The notes under the pieces: generated by a model
What the model was told of the DNA's origin: nothing
What the model saw: only the letters and a program-made list of their open reading frames with translations
The model's database searches: none
Made by a program: the position numbers and the translations under genes
Shown: positions 35,375 through 59,301 of the stretch, piece by piece
How the letters are laid out: each line of letters starts with the position of its first letter
Numbering within the stretch: position 1 is the first letter of the stretch
Source of the DNA: Sycon ciliatum
Lineage: Eukaryota; Porifera; Calcarea; Leucosolenida; Sycettidae
NCBI RefSeq assembly: GCF_964019385.1
Contig: NC_088645.1
Span: forward strand, 21,457,158 to 21,521,157
Length of the DNA stretch: 64,000 nt
Direction: 5' to 3'

Positions 35375-36981
35375 TGTGTGGGTCTGTCGCGCTCACAATA
35401 TCTCGTTTTCTGCTTATGAAGCTACATGTATATGTATGTGTTATTTGTAGGAGATTACAATGTAGAGGTGATTGTCTGCTTTGCGTTCCTCTCTGCTTGG
35501 CCTGCATTATCAATTTATCAGTACTGGTTTTTGCTCTTCACACGTACACGTACCCCCCCCCCCCCCCCCCGCACACAAACACACACACGCGCACGCATGC
35601 TTATGTATACGGTTTCAGTTTGAAAAATGCAAAGTGTCCTGTACATGTGTGTGTCTGATGCATTCACACGAACTTCAACGGTCTACGATGCACGCGTCAC
35701 TTCTCCTTTGACTCTGAGTTTGAGGAATATTTGTGAATTGTCGTTATATACGCAGTGGTTATTAGAGAAGTTGACTGTGTGAATGTACAAAGTACGTTTG
35801 TCTTGTTTATGCTGTATGTCACTTGCTCGGCCACCCGTGTTGCGTTCTATCTGTTTCGGCTATTGCTACTGCACTGTTCTAGCCAGAAATTATTGTTGAT
35901 AGGGAAACCGAGTGCGAACCTGGCTAGGCTTTGTTGGTGAGGTACTCTCATATGTGCGTATCCGTGCTCGTTTGTATTCCTCCGACGGTGTGGCACGTGC
36001 GCGCACACACATGTGATGTATGCGAAGTGTATCCGGCATGTACGAACAATGTGTGTGCATCCGCGGCACGCATGTTTGACATGTTTGTGCTCCACGTGTG
36101 CATGTAGGATCTAAACGTGTGTAACGCAAGCGTGTGGGGCACGCCCATTACGTCTGCGGCACCGTGACATGGCCAGTATGTGATGTCCGACACGGGTGTG
36201 CAGGAGTGGCGCGTGGGCGTGTTCGCAGTGTGCACGTCTATACTCCAGCGTATTGTCCACTTTCCTGGTCCCAGGAGGGTTTTGGATCTGTGGAAAACAC
36301 GTGAACTGAATAGAGTGGAGTTAGTTTGAACTCTTGTGTGCTTTCTGTGCACAGGTTTACCTACGGAATTGGGTATGGTCAAGAAATGCGTCTGAAAAAC
36401 CTGGAGCACCATCGATTTTGCCATAACCATTACTCGAATGTCCGAGAGCAGGGTCGAGGGCAACCACATTGTCGAAAATTACACCTGTTCACGCCCTCCT
36501 TTCAGGTTACTGGCTCGTTTTCGCCGACTGCTCTGAATCGTACGAAAAATTCAAATGTTCTCCGCCGAATGGCACCATCACAAAGTCTTTCGGATCATTT
36601 TCGATATGCACCTCGCGAACATACCACCTTCCTGCACCCATACACCACAAACAATGCATGCTCCATTCGACGAGGTGGGTGTCATGAGTGTTCTTTCACG
36701 TCAGTCGCCGAAAGTCATTTCAGGGTGAGAATCGTTCTCAAGAAAAAGATCGCAAAAATCAGTGTAAGTCTCGATCGAACGCTTGAGGCCCGAGGATGGA
36801 CTGCACGAGGGGAAAAGGTCGTCTCGCATCCTGTGTGTGATTATTGTGAGGTTTTGTGTGAAATTTTAATTTTCGGCTATCACATTTCGTTAATTTCTTA
36901 CTTTTTAGACGAGGTCCATGGACTAGAACACAATAACTTTTTTTAGAAAACTGCCATAAAGCAGTTTTTATTGCTATAATT
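33915..36981. mobile_element. 3.1-kb fold-back element
   Basis: The left arm (33915-34060, TTATAGCAATAAAAACTGCT onward) and the right arm (36840-36981) are close inverted copies. Further inverted matches lie at 34218-34245 and 36747-36775. The interior holds TG microsatellites (34985-35060, 35340-35383) and an inverted copy of the GCCGGCAG MITE family (about 35125-35325). Short frames inside show no transposase features. Confidence 0.75.
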
Positions 36982-38670
36982 TCTTTTGTTTTTTTGGCTA
37001 AAGGATATAATTGTGTAACCAATGTATTGCCCTAATGATGGCCTACATGTAGCGCCTCTGCATGTTATTATTATTATTATTTTACTAGGGTGTTTCCCAC
37101 AGACCTAATGTTCTTCTTACGGGAGCCCCTATGTGTATCATATCAAATTCAATACCGTATTATACGCATTGATGTGCAAGCCTTTTCTTGCAGAAAATGG
37201 AACTAGTCTTGCATACATGTATTCATGTTCTTCTGCAGGGGAATCATATGGGTCGTGGTGGTGATACTTTTTTTTATACGCAAATCATTCTGTGGATGTT
37301 GCAGAATTTCATGACTGTCATAAAATTGTCTTGTCTTTCAGAAAATTCAGATGTCCACACCCTAAATCACATTTACTTGAGAATTGTAACCAGGTGTGTG
37401 CCGCAGATGTTTTTGTTGATTCTGTGTTTATAATTGTAGTCATGGGTTGTCGTGATAAGGTCATCCAGCATCATATTGTAGTGAAATCGTAATCCTGTTG
37501 ATGTCGATAAAACTTTTGGAAGCAGTTCAGTGACTTCAAAGTGTCCACGATTGTCTAAAACAACACAGCAAAGTAGGGGCAATAAACATGCATTAAAATG
37601 TAAACAAATACATCGCTGAGTCCGACACCTCGTTCCAACAACTACACTGATCCTGAGGATATAAGGGGCAAGGATATATGGTTTTAGGTACTGAGAGATA
37701 AACAAGGCACTCCATAATAGTAAAATGTTACACGACTTCGGGGGAGTATGAATGATATCCAGTCAAACCTCTTTAGGACGAACATCAAGGGACCGATGGC
37801 ATTTGCTCTGTGAGTTTGTGTTAACCCTATTTTATAACGAGTGAATACAATTATTTCTCCAATAGAGACACGAATGGATTTCTTCTACAGCGAAAGATTC
37901 TAAGCCAGACCAAACCATTGACTCGTCTTTTATGAAACAAATGAGTCACTGAACCTTTCTTTAGCAACATGACGGCAACTGAAACAACAACAGAGAAAAT
38001 ACGATACATGTATAGCACATTCTTGCAGGTACTACAAACAGATTGCAGATCGTAATTCTTGCTCTACCGGCACGCAACTTTATTTGGGGCAGTGCAATCT
38101 CGGCGCTACTCACAAATCAAACAGCCCAGACTCGAGTAAACAAATCCAATCGTACGAGATTTTCACGAGACGAGACTGCACCCATTGGCTTGTTTCGTAT
38201 GAAGCAAACAAGTCACTGAATGCATGAACCTCTCCATAATGGAGATTTTCCCTGATATGCGAATTTATTTTGCATACTAGTACTCGGCCAATGCGTCTTT
38301 GAACCTTTCCCTCCAGATTGGGAACTGCCAACGATGCTATGCCACTGCAAAATTCAGATTCTACCCTATGATCGGAGCACGGAATGCCGGAAGCAATCAT
38401 GACCAGTGCCTTACTTGTAACGTACCAATGTACAATGGCCTCAGCAGCAACATAAGCCTTACCGTCAAGAAGGTGAACTCGCGTTCTTCGCACACTGTTG
38501 GCAAGGGCAAAGAGAAACGAATGGATCTAAATCCGAATAAAATCAGCACACGTTTCCGTAAATGAAAGGGTGAGCATAAGCAAATGAATCGAAGGAAGCT
38601 GGTCAACTCAGAGATCACCTGTCATTGAGTATTCCGTAAAAGGAGGCCTCGACAGCAGAAAAGCTAAATT
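36982..38670. other. No gene recognised
   Basis: I see no exon with family features. A ~100-bp block (AAATGAAAGGGTGAGCATAA ... ATTCCGTAAAAGGAGG) at about 38562-38648 recurs with changes at about 38745-38830. Confidence 0.4.
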
Positions 38671-38672
38671 TA

Positions 38673-39150
38673 GAAAAGAGATCCTGTCAGCTTTTCCATC
38701 ATTAATTTTATTGTATTCCACCTAAAATCAGCATACTTTTCGTAAATGAAAGAGTCAACACAAGCAAATGAATCAAAGGGAACTGGTCAACTCACCTGTC
38801 ATTGAGTAATATTCCGTGAAAAGAGGTCTCAGCAGAGCCGAAGCGAAATAAGCCAGGACACGAAATATCCGAAACAGCTCATGCAAGAAGCAGTTCCAAA
38901 GAAGGAAGTTCCTCGCGCATGCACATCCGAAAACGGACTGCACTGCATGCATGCAACACAATGTCTGCCGTGCACGTGCACAGCACGCGGCTACAACGCG
39001 TTAGTAGATCTAATACCGAGCACCTTACGTAGAAACTTACGTAGCCTAAGTGAAGTACCGAGCACCTTACGTAGAAACTTACGTAGCATAGCGGTGTCGT
39101 TTTTCTGCCATGTGAACACAATAATAGAAAAGCTGACAGGATCGCTTTTC
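38673..39150. mobile_element. TA-flanked MITE (GAAAAG.GATCCTGTCAGC ends)
   Basis: The ends GAAAAGAGATCCTGTCAGCT and AGCTGACAGGATCGCTTTTC are inverted with TA on both sides (38671-38672 and 39151-39152). The interior contains a duplicated ACCGAGCACCTTACGTAGAA unit. Confidence 0.75.
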
Positions 39151-39414
39151 TAAATAAACAAGAGTGTGCAACTCCGGATCTCTCCTGCACAATCTGCACA
39201 TACCCCGCGCCCACGGCGGAATTTTTTGTTTACGTCACCTTTTTTCAGAGAAACGCGGCTTTGCCGCAGAGCAGTGCGAGAGCACGTGCTGGGCACCGAC
39301 CTTGTAGTATAAAGCCCAGCCAAGTGCACGAGGGAAAACTCTCCAAAAGGCTCGCAGCGCGTGCGTCGTCGAAAAGATTACGTCAACAAAAAATTCCGCC
39401 GTGGGCCAACCCAT

Positions 39415-42400
39415 CCGCGAGTGGACCGTATGCGTGTTAAAACAAAATGGCGTCACGATTTATTGAAAGTGGTATACAGTCGACCTACCCTTATAACGAT
39501 ATTTGCGTCAGACCAAGAAATATTGTTATAAGGGTAATATTGTTATAGGGGTAACTGGTTCATTTCATACACATACGTCATAATGCATGGATTTTGTTCA
39601 ATTTTTTACACTCTTCGTAGCATAAAAAACTGACATACGTATGACAGGTATGTACATGCACATCATGTACACAGCAAGGTGCCCACCAGGCTGGTGCCCC
39701 CATTGCATTTCGTCATGTCCCAGCGACTTATCAAGTGAAACTTGCCCTACCTGGATAGTGGGCTCTACATCTTCCCTGCTAGATATTGTTATAAAATGGA
39801 AAATGTTGATTGGTCAGCCCATTTTATATCGTTATAGGGGTAATATCGTTATAGCAATATTGTTACGCAAGAGGTACACAAAAGGAAGTATATAGGGCTG
39901 TTTTTTGTTGTAACTCAGAGTTTCATGGCAAAAACCAATCATCAGCAATATTGTTATAAGGGTAGGGCATTGTATACAAAAGTCAATGGAGTGATTTGGT
40001 TTGGCAGAAAAATATCGTTATAAGGGTAATATCGTTATAGAGGTTATCGTTATAAGGGTAGGTCGACTGTAGTTGGTGGAACGAGTGTTCAAACCCATTT
40101 GAACTTCATACTGTTCGTCTTCTTTTTGACATGCTCTCTTTCCATCGTCCTTAGCTTTTGTTTGTTGAGAGCTGTTTTGGCTTTCTCCTATACCTCTGGG
40201 GGATGCCAAGTGATGGTTTTGAGAGGCTGGTGATGGCTGTGAGCGAGAGTTTGCCGATCGGCGTCGTCCTCGCTATAGCGATGAAAATACTAGTTACTGC
40301 GCACCTGGCAGATATCACAACACGTCGGAGCGTCCAGGAGCAAAGGAATCTTGGGTTTTCACTGGAATCTAGTTCCTCCAGCATCGTGTAGCCCACCGTC
40401 GGTGAATGGCGGTCCAGAAAGGTCGAAACTGGTCTTCTGCGGCATCTCGCAGTCCTGCGAGGCACACTGAATACGCCTGTCATGTATTCTACAAATAAAA
40501 ATCACGAAGTTGTGGACTTTACAGTGATGAGTCTATCCTGTATGCTGCAAAAGACGCAGGAAATGTGACTGGTGTCCGTACACTGGACGCCAATATCATC
40601 TCAGTCTTCTCCTGCAGGATCTGTTTGACATTGACATACCGGTATGCAGTGGGTCGACATTGGCCTGGTTTGGCAGCTATCTGCCTGGGTGGATGTAGCA
40701 GGTTTGCATTGGCACGTCGTCCAGTCCGACATTTTCTTGTAACTGTGGAGTACCGGCAGGGTCTGAGAGGTTGCTCGTGCTGTGAACACATCTCTACTGC
40801 CTGTCTCGTCCTGGAAGTGCCGTCTCGCCGCTTCCTTGCTCTACAGTCACGCCGTTATTTCGCTTTGTTTCGTGGTGCAGCTCAAAACCTGCCCAAACAA
40901 CTGTGAGCTCGCAACATGGTATGGACAAATTGCACCACTCATGCTGGTTAACTAAAACCGGGATAGTCGAGTAAGCGAGTTCACTCCCTGGGCCATGGCA
41001 AGATCTGTTCAGCGCGGGCTATTCCAACCTCCAAGTGCATAGTCATCGATCGATCCATGCGATGGTGGTTGACCTACAAAGAGCCAAGGTCTACGAGTAC
41101 TACTATTGGATGCTGTCTACATGCAGTCAACAAAATCAAAGTACCTCAGTATGCCCCAGAACAGGGCATGTGCATCTATAGCATGACACAACAGGGGTTC
41201 TGGCGGCACCTGTCAAACAAGCAGTAGCGACTAGTGCCAGCTACCTATTGGAGGCTAGCCGCTACAGTCTGTCACTGGAGATAATTATTATGTTCACTGT
41301 TTAGACTGAGCACAATCAATGATGCCCAATCAATCTGCCCAATGTGTGTTCTGTTCCACCTAATTATAACGTCCCATCGCATCAACCCTACTACACGCAC
41401 ATGTCGTCACTCTAGCACGACTTGTGTTATTATTGTTTATTTTGATTCGCACGATAAATAGAGCACAATAAACGTTAACTTGACCGAAGGTTGAAGGCGA
41501 CTGCAGATAGAGGAACACATCGAGGTACAGGTGCCGGCATCAATACAGTATCAGAGAGGTACGCAGAAAAAACTCTCGTAAGCCCAAGGGGAAGTGGTTG
41601 ATGAGGGATGAATGCACTCTCCACGCTCGTCTACACTGTTCGTGGAAATGCACACATACATACAATATACAACATAGCAATAGCATGCACAGAACCGAAC
41701 AATTTCATGTTCACACATGCAAGCACAGACCTGAACATTAGTACCAAAAGCCGATACAGACAATATCCCCATACACACAGACGCACACACACACAATGTC
41801 CCATGTATGCGCCCGTGGCGAGAAAAGCACGCAGATCTAAAAATGCACTGGATGTGAACCCACAGATTTTCTCTAATAGCAATGATAGCGGATCTGATTC
41901 TGAATGAAACACACACACAATACAATTATTGAATGCCCATCCGCAGATGATGGCAGGTCCTGAAAGAACAGGCAGTGTTCCAGTGATGGGGAACAGAACT
42001 TCGAGTGGCGAGTGAGGTATACACACACACGTGCGTGCGCGGGCACACACCAAAGTATGAAGAAATAGAATCGACATCGTAGTATTCATTGGTTGGGGAA
42101 TGGAAAGGAAAATAAAACAATGCTGTAGGTTATTGTTGTAAGGACACTGGGAGCACAACAGAAAGGTAAGCAACTTGCTTTGAAGCAAAGAAAGTTATTA
42201 TTCCACGGATCTCAGAAGGAAGGAACGTTCCAGAATGCTGCACTGGCAACAGGCGGCCTGCATGTGCGCGGCCCCTGCAGTCGGTCCAGCTGCCGGCCTT
42301 GCAGTGCTGAAAAGAATGTGCAGTACAGCATGTCACATAGTATCGCAGCCTGGACAAATAGACGCTGGGAAGTCCTAGTTATGTGCTCACCTACACCACG

Positions 42401-43555
42401 ATGCACCAATCTTCTGAGCTACTTTGGCAACAATTTTGTCCACTTGAGACTCCCATGGGCTGAGCCAGTTGTTGAGGGCTGCATCAAGGTGGACGGCAAT
42501 GACCGCTGATGGCAAGGCAATCCATGACACACAGTCACTAGGGCATCGTCAACATGGCGCTGAGGCTGGATGAATAAAATCAACCTTTAGGCTGCTGCGG
42601 GATTGACAACGAGGCCGCTGTCTCGAAGCTAGTCAGTCAGCCTGGTCACCGCCATTGACGAACCAGTCGCCACCGCCAGCAGTGGCGGTGGGTTGTGACA
42701 AGTATGGTGCAATATTGTCAGCAAATTCAGTACTCAGGATAAGATGAGTGAGAAAGGGAACGTTGTGTTTGATAATATTGAAGTGAACAGGGATGATCAT
42801 AAACCCTGCGCGTACTCCACCATGAGTTACAAGAAAATTCCGGACTGGACGACGAGCAAACACCAACCTGCTACATCCAACCAGGCAGATACTATAACGA
42901 TAGCTGCCAAACCAGGTCAATGCCGACCTACTGCATAATGTCAATGTCAAACAGATCCTGCAGGAGAAGACTGGGGTGTTGGCGTCCAGTCACTGAGTGT
43001 ACAGACACCAGTCACATTTCCTGCGTCTTTTGCAGCATACAGGATAGACTCATCACTGTAAAGTCCACAACTTCGTGATTTTTATTTGTAGAATACATGA
43101 CAGGCGTATTCAGTGTGCCTCGCAGGACTGCGAGATGCTGCAGAAGACCAGGTTCGACCTTTCTGGACCGCCATTCACCGACGGTGGGCTACACGATGCT
43201 GGAGGAACTAGATTCCAGTGAAAACCCAAGATTCCTTTGCTCCTGGACGCTCCGACGTGTTGTGATATCTGCCAGGTGCGCAGTAACTAGTATTTTCATC
43301 GCTATAGCGAGGACGACGCCGATCGGCAAACTCTCGCTCACAGCCATCACCAGCCTCTCAAAACCATCACTTGGCATCCCCCAGAGGTATAGGAGAAAGC
43401 CAAAACAGCTCTCAACAAATAAAAGCTAAGGACGATGGAAAGGGAGCATGTCAAAAAGAAGACGAACAGTATGAAGTTCAAATGGGTTTGAACACTCGTT
43501 CCACCAACTATACCACTTTCAATAAATCGTGACGCCATTTTGTTTTAACATGAAT
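39415..43555. mobile_element. 4.1-kb fold-back element with ~0.8-kb arms
   Basis: The left arm (about 39440-40790, including a nested 593-bp MITE) and the right arm (about 42790-43550) are inverted copies, for example GCTATAGCGAGGACGACGCC against its mirror. The unique centre (40.9-42.6 kb) has CA-rich stretches and no recognised gene. It interrupts the 306-bp-type MITE described above. Confidence 0.8.
39477..40069. mobile_element. 593-bp Tc1/mariner-type MITE with empty site visible
   Basis: The ends CAGTCGACCTACCCTTATAA and TTATAAGGGTAGGTCGACTG are perfect inverted repeats with TA on each side. Subterminal (A)TCGTTATA/AATATTGTTATA repeats are frequent. The mirrored arm at about 43510 has GGTATAGTTGG without the insert. 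A truncated relative lies at 44949-45060. Confidence 0.9.
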
Positions 43556-43658
43556 ATCGCGGGTTGCACAGTCTTGTTTATTAATTTTAATTATTTAACT
43601 GTCTGATTCTCTACTCTTGCTGGCAGTGATCAAGGAGCTAGAGCCCTACATATAACAT

Positions 43659-43680
43659 CAAGAGTACATATCTACTCTTG
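43659..43680. mobile_element. 22-bp CAAGAGTA-family element
   Basis: Only the two 8-9-bp ends (CAAGAGTA and CTACTCTTG) separated by CATAT remain. ATAACAT is present on both sides (43652-43658 and 43681-43687), so it is a genuine insertion or the remnant of one. Confidence 0.85.
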
Positions 43681-43706
43681 ATAACATTATTATGTAGGGC
43701 TCCCTG

Positions 43707-44443
43707 TAGGCCTGTCCGAAAAATGTGTTTTAATTTGCGGAAAATGGAAATGCAAAATGCACGGTTTTCCAGCCAACATTCAAAGAAGAAATCAAAGGGG
43801 AATGTAAAAAAAATTAAAAAATCAAAGCCAAACAACCCAAAACGCAGAGAAAATGCATCCGTTGCCATGGCAACCAGAATCTAAAATGGCCGCCATGCCA
43901 TGGTGATCACAAAAATAATTATTGGTTTTCCATGTCACACTGTATTGTATACATGTACATGTAGTATCCCTGCCTTGCTAGTACAGTCATGTACATGTAC
44001 CTCTAATCATGTCACATGTACACGCACTGCATGATCATAATCTTGTCACCCCTATTTTGCTGACATTGCCTGACAAGCCTGAAAAGCTAATCATTTTCTC
44101 ACCATTGCAAGTCACTTGTGTTACCCTTGCATGCCTAGTACCTGTACATATAGAACACATCTTTGTAGTTTTACATCATCACACCTGCATGTACATGTAG
44201 AACTAAACACCCATGTGTTCGTATTTGTGTGATTAGGAGGCCAGTGCAACTAAGTAAGTCTAGAGTCAGCCAAGAGGGACAGAAGACACCGAAATAGCAA
44301 GCCGAACTTGACTTGGTCGAGCTGAAACCTTGGCTGAAACCTTGGAATTCGACCGAAAATGGGCAAAATTCAGAAAAAATGCAAAAATGCAAAATGTACC
44401 CCAAAATGCAAAAAAAAGTCAGAACATTTTTCGGACAGGCCTA
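43707..44443. mobile_element. hAT-like element, 8-bp duplication
   Basis: The ends TAGGCCTGTCCGAAAAATGT and ACATTTTTCGGACAGGCCTA are inverted. GCTCCCTG flanks both sides (43699-43706 and 44444-44451). An 8-bp duplication fits hAT. The 737-bp interior has no transposase. Confidence 0.85.
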
Positions 44444-44566
44444 GCTCCCTGGCAGTGATCGTGAATGTACGGTGAATCATGTGCCGCGACCACTCAAGGG
44501 ACCTTCAAAACGTGGTCTCTGTTACCAGGTGGCCTCATTATCCAGGGTCATTTGACTGGAAATAGT

Positions 44567-44941
44567 CTGTCCCCGGGGAAAATTGCGGAAAAAAATCGCA
44601 AAAAACGCGGGGAAAAACGCGGCATAATATGGCATAATTTGCGATGAATTTGCGGTAAATATGCGGTAAATATGCGGTGAATAATATTGATGTGCGGCAA
44701 TTTTCAGTGAGTATGTAGTGAAATCAATCAGTTACAAGTCTCTGGTGTAAGCACTCGTCATATTTGAGTAAAAAGCCGCCACGATGAGACGTTGCTGACC
44801 GAACAGTGCACTGTGTGTACGTGTAGTGCAACAAAAAAGTTCAAAAAACGCGGGAAAATCGCGGAAAACGCGGTCTTTTAAAAAATCGCAAAAAACGCGG
44901 AAAAAAACGCGGGCGCGGAATTGCAATTTTCCCCGGGACAG
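44567..44941. mobile_element. CTGTCCCCGGGG-type MITE, 6-bp duplication, copy 1
   Basis: Ends CTGTCCCCGGGGAAAATTGC and GCAATTTTCCCCGGGACAG; AATAGT on both sides (44561-44566 and 44942-44947). The interior is built of GCGGAAAA/AAAACGCGG motifs. Confidence 0.85.
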
Positions 44942-44948
44942 AATAGTA

Positions 44949-45060
44949 CAGTCGACCTACCCTTATAACGATAACCCCTATAACGATATTACCCTTATAA
45001 CGATAATTTTATGTCAAACCAAATCACTCCATTGACTTTTGTATACTAGTAGATAGCATA
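44949..45060 (+). repeat. Truncated copy of the CAGTCGACCTACCC MITE
   Basis: It begins at TA with CAGTCGACCTACCCTTATAA and continues to TCCATTGACTTTTGTATAC, matching the 39477-40069 element inverted, then stops without the second end. Confidence 0.75.
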
Positions 45061-45256
45061 GCATCGCAGCGATGTTTTCGTTCTCACAGAGTGTATTCCG
45101 TGACCTACTGTTCTTCATTACTGTCTCTAGTGATGGCAAGACAGCCTGACGTCGCCCAAAGTCCCTGCGGAAGCAATTCACTGCCCTCCTCGTCCATTCA
45201 GGGGCTCATTTTACACATTTTACACAAAATGGCAAAGCACCCACCACTAGTTATAC

Positions 45257-45270
45257 CAAGAGTACTCTTG
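45257..45270. mobile_element. 14-bp palindrome, smallest CAAGAGTA-family form
   Basis: CAAGAGTACTCTTG is simply the two 8-bp ends fused through a shared TA. GTTATAC lies at 45250-45256 and 45271-45277. It abuts the 657-bp member that uses the same 7-bp sequence. Confidence 0.8.
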
Positions 45271-45277
45271 GTTATAC

Positions 45278-45934
45278 CAAGAGTACATGAAAACCAGAGT
45301 GTGCAGCTCGGATGGGTTGCTGTCACGGCGAAATTCCGTGATTACATCATTTTAGTGATGTAGTGCGTACAAGCAGGATTCAAGGCCAAGCAGGTCTCTT
45401 TCTAATTAGTAGTAATTCTGCACAACTGCAGCTCAGTTGTACGCACTACGCCACTTCCCGCCTCAGATCTGGGCCAAATATCTGTCCCCGGGGAAAATTG
45501 CAATTCCGCGGCCGCGTTTTTTGCGATTTTTTAAAAGACCGCGTTTTCCGCGATTTTCCCGCGTTTTTTGAACTTTTTTGTTGCACTACACGTACACACA
45601 GTGCACTGTTCGATCAGCAACGTCTCGTCGTGGCGGCTTTTTACTCAAATATGACGAGTGCTTACACCAGAGACTTGTAACTGATTGATTTCACTACATA
45701 CTCACTGAAAATTGCCGCACATCAATATTATTCACCGCATATTTACCGCATATTTACCGCAAATTCACCGCAAATTATGCCATATTATGCCGCGTTTTTC
45801 CCCGCGTTTTTTGCGATTTTTTCCGCAATTTTCCCCGGGGACAGAAATATGATGTAATCACGGAATTTCGCCGTGACAGACACCCATAGCAGAAAAGGCC
45901 CCAAGCTGCACACTCTGGTTTTCATGTACTCTTG
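45278..45934. mobile_element. 657-bp CAAGAGTA-family MITE
   Basis: Ends CAAGAGTACATGAAAACCAG and inverse, running on through AGTGTGCAGCT. GTTATAC at 45271-45277 and 45935-45941. It carries a nested CTGTCCCCGGGG element. Confidence 0.85.
45482..45844. mobile_element. CTGTCCCCGGGG-type MITE, copy 2 (inverted)
   Basis: Same ends as the 44567-44941 copy; AAATAT at 45476-45481 and 45845-45850. The interior is the reverse complement of copy 1 with small differences. Confidence 0.85.
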
Positions 45935-46750
45935 GTTATACCAACGTGGCAGGGAGAATTAAATTATACGCACCAAATTTTCTGGTCAATGTTGATCTAC
46001 GATAAACTGGCTCTCATTTGCCACCACCCATGTTTCGATACAGCCATCCGGAGCAGAGAAACAGCCAGAAGAAAAGCAAATTTTACACATGTGTTAAAAA
46101 ATGCCAAATGTTAAAAAAAGCCAAATCACCTCGTAGTAGTGTGAGCTCCAAGAGCAAACCTTTTCTTATGAATATTTATGAACTTTTTTATACAGAAAAC
46201 AGGTACAGGGTTTACCCATTCAATTTGTCTGTATTTCGGCCAACAAAGGCCCTGATCTGTACATCAGGGAGTCGCACAAGCCCGGGTTTGTGTGACTCCA
46301 CGTCACGAATCTACTCACACGATCAGTACTGTACATGTACATGAACTGTTCCAAAAAATCGGCTTTGGCTCGATTTTGGTGCGGGATGGCCCGGGAATCT
46401 CTATTTTTGGTTGGTCTCGCCTAAAGGACTAATTCCCCTGCACATTGGTGTTCATCACGCGTCAACTGTGCATGATTGCACATGTATGTAGCTGCAGCCT
46501 ACAGGTAGCGTTACAATTAACTACAATACCAATAACGGAAATGTTCTGGCGTGAAACTCTGAACTTGATCGGAACGCATTACGCACTTTCGGTACTTAGA
46601 CACACACACACACGTGCCACGTGCACACACGGGCAAAGAAAGCAGCAGCAACGAAGACGGTGACGCTTCACTAACCATTGTTCCTATCAAACAAATTTGA
46701 AAAAACAAACACGCATGCACACTGAGACAAAACATGCAGCTCCAAGCTGC

Positions 46751-59301
<12,551 letters not shown>

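Larger units (their letters stand above)
33906..43619. mobile_element. CAAGAGTA-family MITE split by nested insertions into 9.7 kb
   Basis: The left end CAAGAGTAGA at 33906 is preceded by CTGGCAG, and the right end CTACTCTTG at 43611-43619 is followed by CTGGCAG (43620-43626). The body matches the 306-bp reference: AAATAAACAAGAGTGTGCAA resumes at 39152, runs to about 39412 (GGCCAACCCATCCGCG), and the right end GGGTTGCACAGTCTTGTTTA is at 43561. Material at 33911-39151 and about 39415-43555 is therefore inserted. Confidence 0.75.
43632..44450. mobile_element. Palindromic AGGGAGC element with 10-bp duplication, hosting two insertions
   Basis: AAGGAGC...GAGCCCTACATA is mirrored by TATGTAGGGCTCCCT. 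GGCAGTGATC lies at 43622-43631 and 44451-44460. Removing the 22-bp CAAGAGTA element and the 737-bp element leaves a palindrome of about 50 bp. Confidence 0.7.

Noticed and set aside
36326-36946. 206-residue plus-strand frame inside the 3.1-kb fold-back
   Set aside because: No transposase or other family features, and part of it lies in the repeated arm.
41551-42188. Minus-strand Cys-rich frames in the centre of the 4.1-kb fold-back
   Set aside because: Composition reflects CA-rich stretches. A plus-strand frame ending S-G-S-D-S-E looked like a C-terminus but has no supporting exon.
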